This document shows, in pieces, positions 1-9,637 of a DNA stretch of 64,000 bases (its first letter is position 1; every line of letters starts with the position of its first letter). Source of the DNA: Shinella zoogloeoides (GTDB lineage: Bacteria; Pseudomonadota; Alphaproteobacteria; Rhizobiales; Rhizobiaceae); contig NZ_CP086612.1 in the NCBI RefSeq assembly GCF_020883495.1, forward strand, positions 62,001 through 126,000, in the 5' to 3' direction. The notes under the pieces were generated by a model. That model saw nothing but the letters and a program-made list of their open reading frames with translations, did no database searches and had not been told where the DNA came from. The position numbers and the translations under genes were made by a program.

Positions 1-303
1 GTCGGAAAGCTTGTGGTCGAGCGAGCGGTCGCGGCCGTCCAGCGTCAGGCTCTCGATGATGGTGTGCAGCACGTTGCAGCCCGCCTTGCGACCGGCTTCG
101 AGAATGCGCACCTGGTTCGGGATCACCGTTTCGCGCAGGCGGCGGTGGTAGTAGCTGTCGGCGTCCTGCGGATGGGTCGGGTCGAGGTTCGGCTCGCACC
201 AGATGCGCTGCATGTCGACATAGAGCAGGGCCGTCATGCCCGGTTCGTAGGCGCTGTCGCGCCGCAGCAGGTCCTTGCCGTGTTGCACTTCAATCGCGGT
301 CAT
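1..303 (-). CDS. Isochorismatase-family cysteine hydrolase, N-terminal part (cut by window edge)
   Basis: The first 101 codons of a minus-strand gene whose 3' end lies outside the window. The start ATG is at 301-303. The segment contains the family's early motif ALLYVDMQRIW with the catalytic-type Asp (D33), followed by a long polar insertion and RKAGCNVLHTIIESL, which matches the alpha/beta fold of isochorismatase/nicotinamidase-like amidohydrolases. The catalytic Cys region is not in the window. It lies 24 nt downstream of the RpiR gene and is probably co-transcribed with it. Members of this family next to LivKHMGF-type transporters often hydrolyse small amides or ureides, but the substrate here is unknown. 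Confidence 0.75.
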   Translation of the reverse strand, partial: MTAIEVQHGKDLLRRDSAYEPGMTALLYVDMQRIWCEPNLDPTHPQDADSYYHRRLRETVIPNQVRILEAGRKAGCNVLHTIIESLTLDGRDRSLDHKLSD

Positions 304-327
304 GTCTGTCCTCCGGTTCGTAATCGG

Positions 328-1209
328 TCAGGCGCCGCCCTCGGCGGGCGTGCCATAGGCGTCCTCGGTGATGCCGTAGCTGCGGCGCAGTTCCTCCATG
401 CGCTCGATGCGGCCGCGCGACTGGCTGGCGAGCCGCGCGGTGAGGCCGGCGATCAGCGCTTCTGTCTGCGCGATGGCGGGCACCATCGTGTCATAGGGCG
501 AAACGGTGTCGACCGGGGCCATCAGCGTGACGGCGGCGAATTCGGCGATGGGCGAAACCCAGCGGTCGGTGAAGAGCACGATCTTCGCGCCCTGCCGGGC
601 CGCCTGCCGGGCGAAGCGGATCGTGTCGATCTGGTAGCGGCGGTAGTCGTAGACGAAGAGCACGTCGCGCTTGCCGAGATCGACGAGCTGGTCGACCTGA
701 TCGGCCTGCGCGCCGTTGATCCAGCGCGTCTCGGCGCGAAGCTGCTTCATGTGCGACCACAGGAGGCCGGCAAGGAAGCCGCTGAAGCGGCCGCCGAGAC
801 AATGGACGCGCAGGCTGAGATCGGCGGCCGCGTCGATGGCGGCCTCGAAATCGCCGGGCGGCAGCATCTGCATGGAGGATTCCAGCGCATGGATGCTGGC
901 GCGCAGGAAGTACTGGTAGAAATTCTCCTGCTCCAGCGAGGGCTTGCGCGTGTCGAGCATGGACAGGGGCGAACTCATGCGCTCCTGCACCTCGCCGAGC
1001 AGCGCGGCCTGGAATTCCGGATAGCCCTCGTAGCCGAGCTTGCTGGCGAAGCGCACGACCGTCGGGTTGCTGACGCCGGCGGCGGCGGCCAGATGCGCGA
1101 CCGTGGCGAGGCCGGCGGCCGGATAGTTCGACAGGAGCTGGCGCACGATCTTCAGCTCGGCGCGGGTGAAGGCGATCTGCCCGTCGGTCAGGCGGTCTCG
1201 TATGGCCAT
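328..1209 (-). CDS. MurR/RpiR family transcriptional regulator
   Basis: A 293-residue regulator with an N-terminal RpiR helix-turn-helix at about residues 35-66 (VAHLAAAAGVSNPTVVRFASKLG) and a C-terminal SIS sugar-isomerase-like domain at about 125-260 that normally senses a phosphorylated or small ligand. Length and order are typical for the family. It is divergent from the LivM-LivG fusion gene at 1370 across a 160-bp AT-rich gap and is followed on its own strand by the hydrolase at 1-303, so it is the likely local regulator of both. The effector cannot be read from the sequence. Confidence 0.9.
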   Translation of the reverse strand: MAIRDRLTDGQIAFTRAELKIVRQLLSNYPAAGLATVAHLAAAAGVSNPTVVRFASKLGYEGYPEFQAALLGEVQERMSSPLSMLDTRKPSLEQENFYQYFLRASIHALESSMQMLPPGDFEAAIDAAADLSLRVHCLGGRFSGFLAGLLWSHMKQLRAETRWINGAQADQVDQLVDLGKRDVLFVYDYRRYQIDTIRFARQAARQGAKIVLFTDRWVSPIAEFAAVTLMAPVDTVSPYDTMVPAIAQTEALIAGLTARLASQSRGRIERMEELRRSYGITEDAYGTPAEGGA

Positions 1210-1369
1210 TGTCCTGCCTCCCCTCGTGATCGGCGTCGCGGCTCGATTTTAATTTTGTTACATTCTTGCTAGCAGACAATAAAAAATGAAACAAGATTGA
1301 CATATGCGTTTTCTCGATTAACGTTTGTTGCGGGAACAGGTCCGGCAAACGGGCCGATAAATCGGGAGA
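1210..1369. promoter_or_regulatory. Divergent promoter region between RpiR and ABC transporter genes
   Basis: This 160-bp gap is markedly AT-rich compared with its flanks. On the plus strand a TTGACA hexamer lies at 1297-1302; the matching -10 is weak. GAAAC (about 1288-1292) and GTTTTC (about 1308-1313) form an imperfect inverted pair around it, which could be an RpiR operator. Both assignments are inference from pattern only. Confidence 0.4.
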
Positions 1370-3250
1370 ATGCTGATGGGGCGCATAAGGCGCGGAACCG
1401 TCGTCGGTATCGTTGCGACGGCGCTTCCCCTGGTAGCGATCGCCGCTGTGGCGGCCGGTCTCTTTCCGGGGGCGGGGGAGCGGCTGGTGACGCTGTTCCT
1501 GATCAATGTCGTCGCCGTCATCGGCATCGGCGTGTACAGCGGCAATTCCGGCATCATCTCCTTCGGCAATGTCGGCTTCATGGCCATCGGCGCCTATGCC
1601 TCGGGTCTCCTGACCATCAATCCCATCGTGCAGAAGACGGCGCTGCCGCACCTGCCGGAATGGCTGATGGGCTGGGGCATGCCCTTCTTGCCGGCGCTCG
1701 TGGTCGCACTCGTCGTCGTCGCTCTGGTGGCGGTGGCCATCGGCATTCCGGTGGCAAGGCTCGGCGGTTCCTCTGCCTCGATCTGCACGCTCGGCTTCCT
1801 CGTCATCGTGCATGTCGTGCTGGTCGCCTCCAGCGATTTCACCCGCGGCAGCCAGACCTTCTTCGGCATTCCGCGCGCGGTGAACCTGTGGGTCGCGCTG
1901 CCCTTCGCCATCCTTGCCGTCGCCGTCGCCCGCATCTATCGCGACAGCGCGGCGGGCATGAAGCTGCGCGCCTCGCGGGAGGACGAGATCGCCTCGGCCG
2001 CCGTCGGCGTCAATGTGCGCCTGCACCGCTTCCTGGCCTGGGTGCTGGGGGCGATCGTCTCCGGCGCGGCCGGCGTGCTCTTCGCCCATTTCATCGGCGC
2101 CTTCTCGCCGAAGGACTTCTATTTCAACTTCACCTTCATGCTGCTCGCCATGCTGATCCTCGGCGGCATCACCACGGTCTCCGGCGCGGTCGTCGGCGCG
2201 GCGGTGATCATGGTCATCGTGGAGTTCCTGCGCAAACTGGAAGGCGGCGTCGATCTCGGCTTCCTGTCTCTGCCCACGGTCTTCGGCCTCACCGATATCG
2301 GCATCGGCCTTGCCATCCTCCTCGTCATGTACCGTCTGCAGGACGGGCTGCTCGGCGTGCGCGAGATCGACGAGCAGGTGCCGTTCCTCAAGCGCCTCGC
2401 GGCGGGCGGCGCCAGGCCCGCGCCGGCCGCGCCGGAGCCGGCGCCGGCCTCCGAAGGCGGCACGCTGCGCGTGGAGAATGTCGGCAAGCGCTTCGCCGGC
2501 CTCGTCGCGCTGGAAAATGCGAATTTCGACATCCGCCCCGGCCTCGTCACCGGCCTGATCGGCCCGAACGGCGCGGGCAAGTCGACCCTCATCAACAGCG
2601 TCTCGGGCGTCGTGCCGCCCTCGGCGGGGCGGGTGACAATCGACGGCGCGGATGTCGCGGCGCTGCCCGTCTACAAGGTGCCGGTCGCCGGCCTTGCCCG
2701 CACCTTCCAGAACATCCGCCTCTTCAAGAACCTCACGGTGCTGGAGAATGTCACGGTCGCCGCGAGCGCGGTCGCCAGGGATCGCGATCCGGTGGACCTT
2801 GCCCGCGCGGCGCTGGCCGAGGTCGGCCTTGGCGACGTCGCCGGCCAGCTTGCCGGCACGCTTTCCTACGGCGCGCAGCGGCGGCTGGAGATCGCCCGCG
2901 CGCTGGCCCTGAAGCCGCGCTACCTGCTGCTCGACGAGCCGGCCGCCGGCATGAACCCGGCCGAGACGCAGGAACTGATGACCGTGCTCGACCGCATCCG
3001 CACCAGGCACCGCCTCGGCCTTCTCGTCGTGGAGCACGACCTGAAGCTCATCATGCGGCTCTGCGACGTCGTCGTGGTGCTCAACAAGGGCCAGCAGATC
3101 GCCATCGGCACGCCGGCCGAAATCCAGGCGAACCCGGCCGTCATCGAAGCCTATATCGGCCGCCGCCGCGCGGCCGCGCCGCACACGCCGCCCGTCATCG
3201 AGGCCGGGACGCCGGATTTCGATCCGCACGCCGCCGGCAAGCCCGCATAA
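1370..3250 (+). CDS. LivM-LivG fusion: ABC transporter permease with C-terminal ATP-binding domain
   Basis: A 626-residue protein joining two normally separate subunits of a branched-chain-amino-acid-type (HAAT) importer. Residues 1 to about 335 are a LivM-like permease with many hydrophobic segments and the HAAT permease signature around 210-235. After an Ala/Pro-rich linker (about 350-365) comes a LivG-like ATPase: Walker A GPNGAGKST at 398-406, signature LSYGAQRR near 498, Walker B LLLDEP near 520 and a switch His in VVEHDLKLI. The signature is LSYGAQ rather than LSGGQ, which is common in LivG. A second in-frame ATG lies two codons downstream (1376). It is followed by the binding protein, LivF and LivH genes in one direction, so it is part of a complete importer. 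The substrate is unknown. Confidence 0.9.
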   Translation: MLMGRIRRGTVVGIVATALPLVAIAAVAAGLFPGAGERLVTLFLINVVAVIGIGVYSGNSGIISFGNVGFMAIGAYASGLLTINPIVQKTALPHLPEWLMGWGMPFLPALVVALVVVALVAVAIGIPVARLGGSSASICTLGFLVIVHVVLVASSDFTRGSQTFFGIPRAVNLWVALPFAILAVAVARIYRDSAAGMKLRASREDEIASAAVGVNVRLHRFLAWVLGAIVSGAAGVLFAHFIGAFSPKDFYFNFTFMLLAMLILGGITTVSGAVVGAAVIMVIVEFLRKLEGGVDLGFLSLPTVFGLTDIGIGLAILLVMYRLQDGLLGVREIDEQVPFLKRLAAGGARPAPAAPEPAPASEGGTLRVENVGKRFAGLVALENANFDIRPGLVTGLIGPNGAGKSTLINSVSGVVPPSAGRVTIDGADVAALPVYKVPVAGLARTFQNIRLFKNLTVLENVTVAASAVARDRDPVDLARAALAEVGLGDVAGQLAGTLSYGAQRRLEIARALALKPRYLLLDEPAAGMNPAETQELMTVLDRIRTRHRLGLLVVEHDLKLIMRLCDVVVVLNKGQQIAIGTPAEIQANPAVIEAYIGRRRAAAPHTPPVIEAGTPDFDPHAAGKPA

Positions 3251-3269
3251 TCACCAGAGGAGCAGAAGA

Positions 3270-4424
3270 ATGAAAACGACACTGAAGGTTCTTTTCCTGT
3301 CCACCGCGCTCGGCGCGCTCGCGTTTCCGGCGCTTGCCGAGGACCTCGTGGTCGGGCTCGCCACCGCGCAGACCGGCGGCCTTGCCCCCTACGACCAGCC
3401 CTCGCTGAAGGGCCTGCAGATGGCGGTGGACGAGATCAACGCGGCCGGCGGCATCGCCGGCAAGTTCCCCATCAAGCTCGTCGCCAAGGATACCCGCTCG
3501 GATGCCGCCCAGACCGCGCTCGTCGCGCAGGAACTGGTCGACGAGGGCATCAAGATCCTGATCACGCCCTGCGACGCCGACCCGTCGATCGCCGCCGGCC
3601 AGATCACGCAGGCCGCCCAGATTCCGGCCTTCTCCTTCTGCGCCACCACGCCGACCATGCCGCTCGCCGTCGGCGACTACATGTTCGGCAACTACCCGGC
3701 CGACAACGTGCAGGCCGCGGTTCTGGCGAACTACGCCAAGGACAAGGGCTTCAAGACCGCCTATGTGCTGAAGTCGCCGGACACCGCCTATACGCTGAAG
3801 CTGCCGGAATATTTCGCCACCAGCTTCAAGGGCAAGGGCGGCGAGGTGATCGGCGAGGGCACCTACAGCATGGGCCAGCAGGACTTCTCCGCCGAGGTCA
3901 CCAAGATCAAGGCGCTGAACCCGGCGCCCGACGTCATCATGACCGCCGCCTACGAGCCTGACTTCCCGGCCTTCATCCGCCAGCTTCGCGGCGCGGGCGT
4001 CACGGTGCCGATCCTCGGCAGCGACGGCATCGATTCGCCGACCACCTTCGGCCTCGGCCCGCTGGTCGACGGCGTCGTCTTCACCACGGCGGGCTTCGCC
4101 ACCGAGGGCAGCCCGCTGGCCGCCTTCAACGCGAAGTACAAGGCCAAGTTCGGCCAGGACCCGGACACCGTCTACATCGCCAACGGCTACGATCTCGGCA
4201 AGGTCATCGAGGCGGCCGTCGCCAAGGCCGACAGCGTCGAGCCGACGGCGATCCGCGAGGCCATTGCCGGGCTGGAAAATGTCGAGGGCGTGACCGGCAA
4301 GATCAGCTATGCCGGCACGCAGGGCATGCCGCTGCGCTCCGTCTCGCTGGTGCGCATCGAGGGCGGCAACCGCTCGCTGGTCAGCCAGGGCGTTCCGGCC
4401 GCCGCGGATGTTCCCGCGCCGTAA
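3270..4424 (+). CDS. ABC transporter periplasmic substrate-binding protein (LivK/HAAT type)
   Basis: 384 residues with a clear Sec signal peptide (lysine-containing N terminus, hydrophobic core, cleavage after PALA at residue 23). The mature part is a type I periplasmic binding protein fold of the Leu/Ile/Val and amide-binding family, starting EDLVVGLATAQTGG and containing AVDEINAAGG. An AGAGGAG ribosome site precedes the ATG. It is the ligand-recognising component of the transporter encoded by its neighbours. A strong hairpin follows directly (4435-4462). The ligand could be an amino acid, urea or a short amide; the neighbouring amidohydrolase favours an amide-type ligand, which is inference. 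Confidence 0.92.
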   Translation: MKTTLKVLFLSTALGALAFPALAEDLVVGLATAQTGGLAPYDQPSLKGLQMAVDEINAAGGIAGKFPIKLVAKDTRSDAAQTALVAQELVDEGIKILITPCDADPSIAAGQITQAAQIPAFSFCATTPTMPLAVGDYMFGNYPADNVQAAVLANYAKDKGFKTAYVLKSPDTAYTLKLPEYFATSFKGKGGEVIGEGTYSMGQQDFSAEVTKIKALNPAPDVIMTAAYEPDFPAFIRQLRGAGVTVPILGSDGIDSPTTFGLGPLVDGVVFTTAGFATEGSPLAAFNAKYKAKFGQDPDTVYIANGYDLGKVIEAAVAKADSVEPTAIREAIAGLENVEGVTGKISYAGTQGMPLRSVSLVRIEGGNRSLVSQGVPAAADVPAP

Positions 4425-4434
4425 TCTGCAAGCG

Positions 4435-4462
4435 ACGCCCTCCGGCGCGGGCCGGAGGGCGT
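4435..4462 (+). terminator. Perfect hairpin after binding-protein gene (attenuator-like)
   Basis: A 12-bp perfect stem (ACGCCCTCCGGC with its complement) and a 4-nt loop GCGG, starting 11 nt after the stop codon. No U-tract follows, only TCCTTCCTGC. It is more likely a partial terminator or an mRNA 3'-end stabiliser that lets the binding protein be made in excess over the membrane components. Confidence 0.6.
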
Positions 4463-4511
4463 TCCTTCCTGCTGTGTGGCCGGGGCGGTGCGCCGCGGCG
4501 AGGATTTTCCG

Positions 4512-5246
<735 letters not shown>

Positions 5247-5268
5247 CCGGCGAAAAGGAAAACGATCC

Positions 5269-6156
5269 ATGGACATGTTCCTGCAACAGCTCGTCAACGC
5301 GCTCAGTCTGGGCGGCACCTATGCGCTGCTGGCGCTCGGCCTTGCCGTGGTCTTCTCGATCATGGGCCTCATCAATTTCGCCCATGGCGAGCTGATGACG
5401 GCGACGGGCTATGGCCTGTGCTTCGCGCTCGTCTTCGGCATGCCCTTCGGGCTTGCCGTCGTCGCGGCGCTTGCGGTCGGGATCGCCCTGGTATTGCTGA
5501 TGGAGCGCACCGCCTTCCGTCCGGTGCGCGGGGCGAGCGGCACGACGCTGCTGCTGACGAGCTTCGCCGTCAGCGCCATCCTGCGCGTGCTCTTCCAGAA
5601 CTTCATCTCGGCCCGCCCGCAGCCGGTGCCGATGCCGATGAGCCTTTCCGGCACGCTGGAGATCGGCGGCCTGCATATCGGCGTCATCCAGGCCATCTCC
5701 ATCCTCGTCACCGTCATCATGCTGGTCGGCCTCAACCTCTTCCTGCGCACGACCGTGCTCGGCCGCGCCATGCGCGCAGCCTCCGAGGACTTCGCCATCG
5801 TGCGCCTGATGGGCATCCGCGCCAATGCCGTCGTCGCCACGGCCTTCGCCATCTCCGGCCTCCTGGCGGGCGTCGCCGGCATCCTGTGGGTGGCGCAGCG
5901 CGGCAGCGTCGATCCGCTGATGGGCTTCCTGCCGGTGCTGAAGGCCTTCATCGCGGCGATCATCGGCGGCCTCGGCAGCCTGTCCGGCGCGGTCGCCGGC
6001 GGCTTCCTGCTCGGCTTCATCGAGGTCTTCCTGCAGGCCTATCTACCGGAAAGCCTGCTGAGCTACCGCGACGCCTTCACCATCCTCCTCGTCATCGCCG
6101 TGCTGCTCTTCGCGCCGCAGGGGCTTCTGGCCCGCAAGACGGTCGTCAAGCTCTGA
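5269..6156 (+). CDS. LivH-type ABC transporter permease
   Basis: 295 residues with about eight hydrophobic segments; begins MDMFLQQLVNALSLGGTYAL, the typical LivH start, and contains NFAHGE and the cytoplasmic coupling region VRLMGIRANAV. The ATG at 5269 follows the livF-type stop by 22 nt with an AAAAGGAAAA site. It completes the transporter with the LivM half of the fusion at 1370. Confidence 0.92.
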   Translation: MDMFLQQLVNALSLGGTYALLALGLAVVFSIMGLINFAHGELMTATGYGLCFALVFGMPFGLAVVAALAVGIALVLLMERTAFRPVRGASGTTLLLTSFAVSAILRVLFQNFISARPQPVPMPMSLSGTLEIGGLHIGVIQAISILVTVIMLVGLNLFLRTTVLGRAMRAASEDFAIVRLMGIRANAVVATAFAISGLLAGVAGILWVAQRGSVDPLMGFLPVLKAFIAAIIGGLGSLSGAVAGGFLLGFIEVFLQAYLPESLLSYRDAFTILLVIAVLLFAPQGLLARKTVVKL

Positions 6157-6245
6157 CGACCGCTCGACGCCCTTGAAACCCGGCGCGCCAATCGCTATTC
6201 GACCTGAACGATCGCGAACACAGACCCATCGACAGGTTGAGCAGC

Positions 6246-7172
6246 ATGGCCCCGGACTTCCTCGTAACCCATTCCGGCGGCTTCCATGCGGATGAGCTGC
6301 TGTCCAGCGTGATCCTCACGCGCCTGTTTCCCGCCGCCCGGATCGTGCGCAGCCGCGCGCCGGAATGGATCACGCCGGCCGGCGACAGGATTATCTACGA
6401 TGTCGGCGGGGCCTACGACCCGGCTGCCGGCATCTTCGACCATCACCAGCGCGGCGCGCCGCTGCGCGACGACGGCCAGCCGTTCAGCTCCTTCGGGCTG
6501 GTCTGGCGGCAGTTCGGCCGGGACTACCTTGCCGCCTGCAATATTCCGGCGTCGGATATCGAGGCCCTGCATGCCGGCTTCGACAGGGATTTCGTGCTGC
6601 CGGTCGACCTGATGGACAACGGTGCGGTCAGCCCGTCCGTCGCCGGCATCCTCGGCAAGCTGACGCTGCCGGTCCTTCTCGAAACGCTCAAGCCCGTCTT
6701 CGACGACCGGGGGCCGGATGTCGACGACCGGGCCTTCCACGATGCGCTTGCCATCGCACGCAGCATGGTCGAGGCGGCGATCCGGCAGGATGCGGCCAAG
6801 CTGCGCGCCGAATCGATCGTGCTCAAGGCGATCGCGGCGGCCGGCGAGGGGCGCGTGCTGGAGCTGCCGATGGGAATGCCCTTCCGCCCGGCGATCGTGA
6901 AGGCGGGGGCCGAGCATCTGCTGTTCGTCGTCCATCCGCGCGAGACCGACTGGTGCCTGACCGGCATCCGCCGCTCGGGCGACGGCTTCGAGCTGCGCGC
7001 CGACCTGCCGGCGGCCTGGGCCGGCCTGACGGGCGAGGCCCTTGCCGCGGCCTGCGGCGTTGCCGGCGCAACCTTCTGCCATAACGGCCGCTTCATCGCG
7101 GCGGCCGGCACGCGGGACGCCGCGCTTGCTATGGCGCAGATCGCGGTCGCCGAAGCGCTGGCCTCGCAATAA
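6246..7172 (+). CDS. MYG1-family protein (predicted metal-dependent DHH-like hydrolase)
   Basis: 308 residues. The N-terminal motifs THSGGFHADELLSSVIL and FDHHQRG are the metal-ligand-like blocks of the MYG1/UPF0160 family; the eukaryotic homologue has been reported as a 3'-5' RNA exonuclease, while the bacterial role is not established. The ATG at 6246 follows GACAGG by nine nt; an in-frame TTG at 6237 is a less likely start. It stands alone between the transporter and the L,D-transpeptidase. Confidence 0.85.
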   Translation: MAPDFLVTHSGGFHADELLSSVILTRLFPAARIVRSRAPEWITPAGDRIIYDVGGAYDPAAGIFDHHQRGAPLRDDGQPFSSFGLVWRQFGRDYLAACNIPASDIEALHAGFDRDFVLPVDLMDNGAVSPSVAGILGKLTLPVLLETLKPVFDDRGPDVDDRAFHDALAIARSMVEAAIRQDAAKLRAESIVLKAIAAAGEGRVLELPMGMPFRPAIVKAGAEHLLFVVHPRETDWCLTGIRRSGDGFELRADLPAAWAGLTGEALAAACGVAGATFCHNGRFIAAAGTRDAALAMAQIAVAEALASQ

Positions 7173-7311
7173 CCGGCCCGCGCCCTCCCGGCGCGATACC
7201 GGCCGCAGCCGCCGGTTGACTTTGCCGGGGGGATCGGGGCAACGTCGCGACTCAGGGTACATAACGCCGGGTTTGACACGGGCGGCCAGCGGCGGCCGGT
7301 TGAGGGATTTC

Positions 7312-7920
7312 ATGAGACATTTGTTCAGCAGGCGCTCCTTCGTCCTCGGCGCGGCATCGCTCCTGGCGCTGGCCCACAGGGCGGACGCCGCCCAGAGAAA
7401 CTGGTATATCGGCCGCATCCCCGACCAGCCCTTCGATATCCCTCTCGTCGACAAGTCGCTCATTCCCGTGCGGTTCCACCGGCAGTCGGTGCCCTATACG
7501 GGCCGGGAAGCGGCGGGAACCATCCTCATCAACAAGCGCGAACGCTTCCTCTATTACATCGAGGGCGGCGGCCGGGCGGTCCGGTACGGCATCGCGGTCG
7601 GCCGCGACGGGCAGCGCTGGACCGGCGAGGCGGTCGTCGGGCGGATGGCGCGGTGGCCGAGCTGGACCCCGACCGCCAACATGCGCCGGCGCAACCCCAA
7701 CCTGCCGCAGCGCGTGGCCGGCGGCCCGCAGAACCCGCTCGGCGCGCGGGCGATCTACCTCTACCGCGACGGCCGCGATACGCTTTTCCGCATTCACGGC
7801 ACCAATGAGCCGTGGAGCATCGGCAATGCGGCCTCTTCCGGCTGCATCCGCATGCTGAACGAGCACGTTCTCGAACTCTTCGGCACCGTGCGCAACGGCG
7901 CCCGCGTCATCGTTCTCTAG
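7312..7920 (+). CDS. L,D-transpeptidase (YkuD domain), exported
   Basis: 202 residues. The N terminus contains SRRSFVLGAASLLALA, a twin-arginine-like motif followed by a hydrophobic stretch and ADA as a probable cleavage site, so export through Tat or Sec is expected. The YkuD catalytic block is HGTNEPWSIGNAASSGCIRM near the C terminus, with the active-site Cys in SSGCIRM. These enzymes make 3-3 cross-links in peptidoglycan or attach proteins to it; alphaproteobacteria usually carry many paralogues. A single-gene unit, with a TTGACT hexamer about 95 bp upstream. Confidence 0.92.
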   Translation: MRHLFSRRSFVLGAASLLALAHRADAAQRNWYIGRIPDQPFDIPLVDKSLIPVRFHRQSVPYTGREAAGTILINKRERFLYYIEGGGRAVRYGIAVGRDGQRWTGEAVVGRMARWPSWTPTANMRRRNPNLPQRVAGGPQNPLGARAIYLYRDGRDTLFRIHGTNEPWSIGNAASSGCIRMLNEHVLELFGTVRNGARVIVL

Positions 7921-8005
7921 GACTGATCGACCTTCAGCCCATGCCGGCCTGCAAATGGCGCTTTCCGGGCACCGGGCGGCGAACCGTTTCAGGCCGCCGC
8001 CGTCT

Positions 8006-9517
8006 TCATACGGCGGTCTCCCCGAGGCCGAGCGCGTGCCACAATCCATCCACCCGCGCGGCGACCTCGGGCGCCATGGCGAGCGGCTGGCCCCATTCGC
8101 GGTCGGTTTCCGTGCCGATCTTGTTGGTGGCGTCGAGGCCGAGCTTGCCGCCGAGGCCGGATTTCGGCGAGGCGAAGTCGAGATAGTCGATGGGCGTGTT
8201 GTCGACGACCATGAGGTCGCGGCCGGCATCGAAGCGGGTGGAGAGCGCCCAGACGATATCCGGCCAGCTCCTGACATCGATATCGCCGTCCACGGCGATG
8301 ATCAGCTTGGTGTAGCTGAACTGCGGCAGCATGGACCACAGGCCCATCATCACCCGCCGCGCCTGTCCCGGATAGCGCTTGTCGATGGAAACGACCATGG
8401 CGCGGTAGGAGCAGGCCTCCGGCGGCAGCCAGAGGTCGCGGATCTCCGGGAACTGGCGCCTGACCAGCGGCACGAAGAGTTCGTTCATCGCCTCGCCCAG
8501 CCGGGACGGCTCGTCCGGCGGTCGGCCGGTATAGGTGGAAAGGTAGAGCGGGTTCCGGCGCATGGTGATCGCCGAAAGCGTCATCACCGGAAAGGTCTCG
8601 ACGGAATTGTAGTAGCCCGTATGGTCGCCATAGGGGCCTTCCTCGGCCGTCACGGTGGGCGAGACGCTGCCCTCGAGCACGATTTCCGCGCCGGCGGGGA
8701 TGGGGAGGGGAACGGTGAGGCCCCGTGCGATCCTTTGCCGCCGGCCGCCGAGAACGCCGGCGAAAGCCAGCTCGCTCATGCCGTCGGGCAGCGGCATGAC
8801 GGCGGACAGGATCGTGGCGGGATCGGCGCCGATGACGACGGCGACGGGCATGTCCTGCCCGCGCGCCTGCCAGAGCCGGTGGTGGCGCGCCCCGCCGCGA
8901 TGGGCGAGCCAGCGCATGATCAGCCGGTCCCGGCCGAGCACCTGCATGCGGTAGATGCCGACATTGATATCGGACGGATCGTCCGGCGCGGCGGTGATCA
9001 CCAGCGGCCAGGTGACGAGCGGGGCGGGCTCGCCCGGCCAGCAGGTCTGGATCGGCAGGCGCGACAGGTCGATGGCCTCGCCGCGCCAGACGATCTGCCG
9101 GCAGGACGGGCGGGCGATGTCGCGCGGGTTCATCGCCAGCGCCGCCTTGAGATGCGGCAGCTTTTGCCAGGCCTCGCGCATCGAGCGTGGCGGCTTGGGG
9201 TCGCGCAGGTCCGCGAGGAAGGCGGCAAGGCGCGGCAGCCCGCCGCTCTCCAGCCCGAACCCCCATTCGATCCGCTCGCGCGTGCCGAAGAGATTGGCAA
9301 GGAGCGGTATCGGCTGGATATTGCCCGCGGCATCGACCGGCCGCTCGAAGAGCAGCGCCGGCCCTTCCTGCGCCAGCACGCGGCGGTGGATTTCGGTGAC
9401 CTCATGCACCAGCGAGACCGGCTCGCGGATGCGCTTCAGCCGCGCCCGTCGTTCGAGCAGGGCGACGAAATCCTGAAGGCTGTCGTAACGGCGGGGAAGG
9501 GAGGCATCGGCTTTCAT
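8006..9517 (-). CDS. ubiD: UbiD: 3-polyprenyl-4-hydroxybenzoate decarboxylase
   Basis: 503 residues, close to the length of E. coli UbiD (497), and similar along its whole length. Recognisable blocks include LIMRWLSHRGG-type LIMRWLAHRGG, GADPATIL, EGPYGDHTGYYN, TYTGRPPDEP, RVMMGLWS and ENTPIDYLDFASP-type NTPIDYLDFASP. The enzyme uses prenylated FMN (made by UbiX, not in this window) to decarboxylate the ubiquinone precursor. The start at 9517 was chosen because AAGGGTTCGCC precedes it; the open frame extends 16 codons upstream without support. It is divergent from ubiTUV, a grouping that favours the ubiquinone role over UbiD-like decarboxylases of aromatic catabolism. Confidence 0.93.
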   Translation of the reverse strand: MKADASLPRRYDSLQDFVALLERRARLKRIREPVSLVHEVTEIHRRVLAQEGPALLFERPVDAAGNIQPIPLLANLFGTRERIEWGFGLESGGLPRLAAFLADLRDPKPPRSMREAWQKLPHLKAALAMNPRDIARPSCRQIVWRGEAIDLSRLPIQTCWPGEPAPLVTWPLVITAAPDDPSDINVGIYRMQVLGRDRLIMRWLAHRGGARHHRLWQARGQDMPVAVVIGADPATILSAVMPLPDGMSELAFAGVLGGRRQRIARGLTVPLPIPAGAEIVLEGSVSPTVTAEEGPYGDHTGYYNSVETFPVMTLSAITMRRNPLYLSTYTGRPPDEPSRLGEAMNELFVPLVRRQFPEIRDLWLPPEACSYRAMVVSIDKRYPGQARRVMMGLWSMLPQFSYTKLIIAVDGDIDVRSWPDIVWALSTRFDAGRDLMVVDNTPIDYLDFASPKSGLGGKLGLDATNKIGTETDREWGQPLAMAPEVAARVDGLWHALGLGETAV

Positions 9518-9551
9518 GGCGAACCCTTGCCGGGGAAAAACGTCCCGGTCT

Positions 9552-9565
9552 TTGTGCTGGCGCAA
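9552..9565. promoter_or_regulatory. Weak FNR/FixK-like dyad in the ubiD-ubiT gap
   Basis: The 14-bp sequence TTGTGCTGGCGCAA keeps the TTG-N8-CAA spacing of FNR/FixK boxes but departs from consensus TTGAT-N4-ATCAA at the inner positions. It lies between the divergent ubiD and ubiT starts. In E. coli the ubiUVT genes are active under anaerobiosis, so an oxygen-responsive site would make sense, but this match alone is weak. Confidence 0.25.
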
Positions 9566-9637
9566 ACTCGTGCGGCGCGGCGCTGCCTAGGTTCCGGCCA
9601 TCCGTTTCGCCATCCGTTCCTGCCAGGGGCCGCCTGC

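Noticed and set aside
491..3229. A 912-codon open frame on the minus strand across the RpiR and LivM-LivG genes
   Set aside because: It is rich in Arg, Gly, Ala, Asp and His with no domain, and is antisense to well-recognised genes. It is a by-product of GC-rich codon usage; the similar long frames at 17651-19825, 25981-28770 and 31999-34146 were dropped for the same reason.
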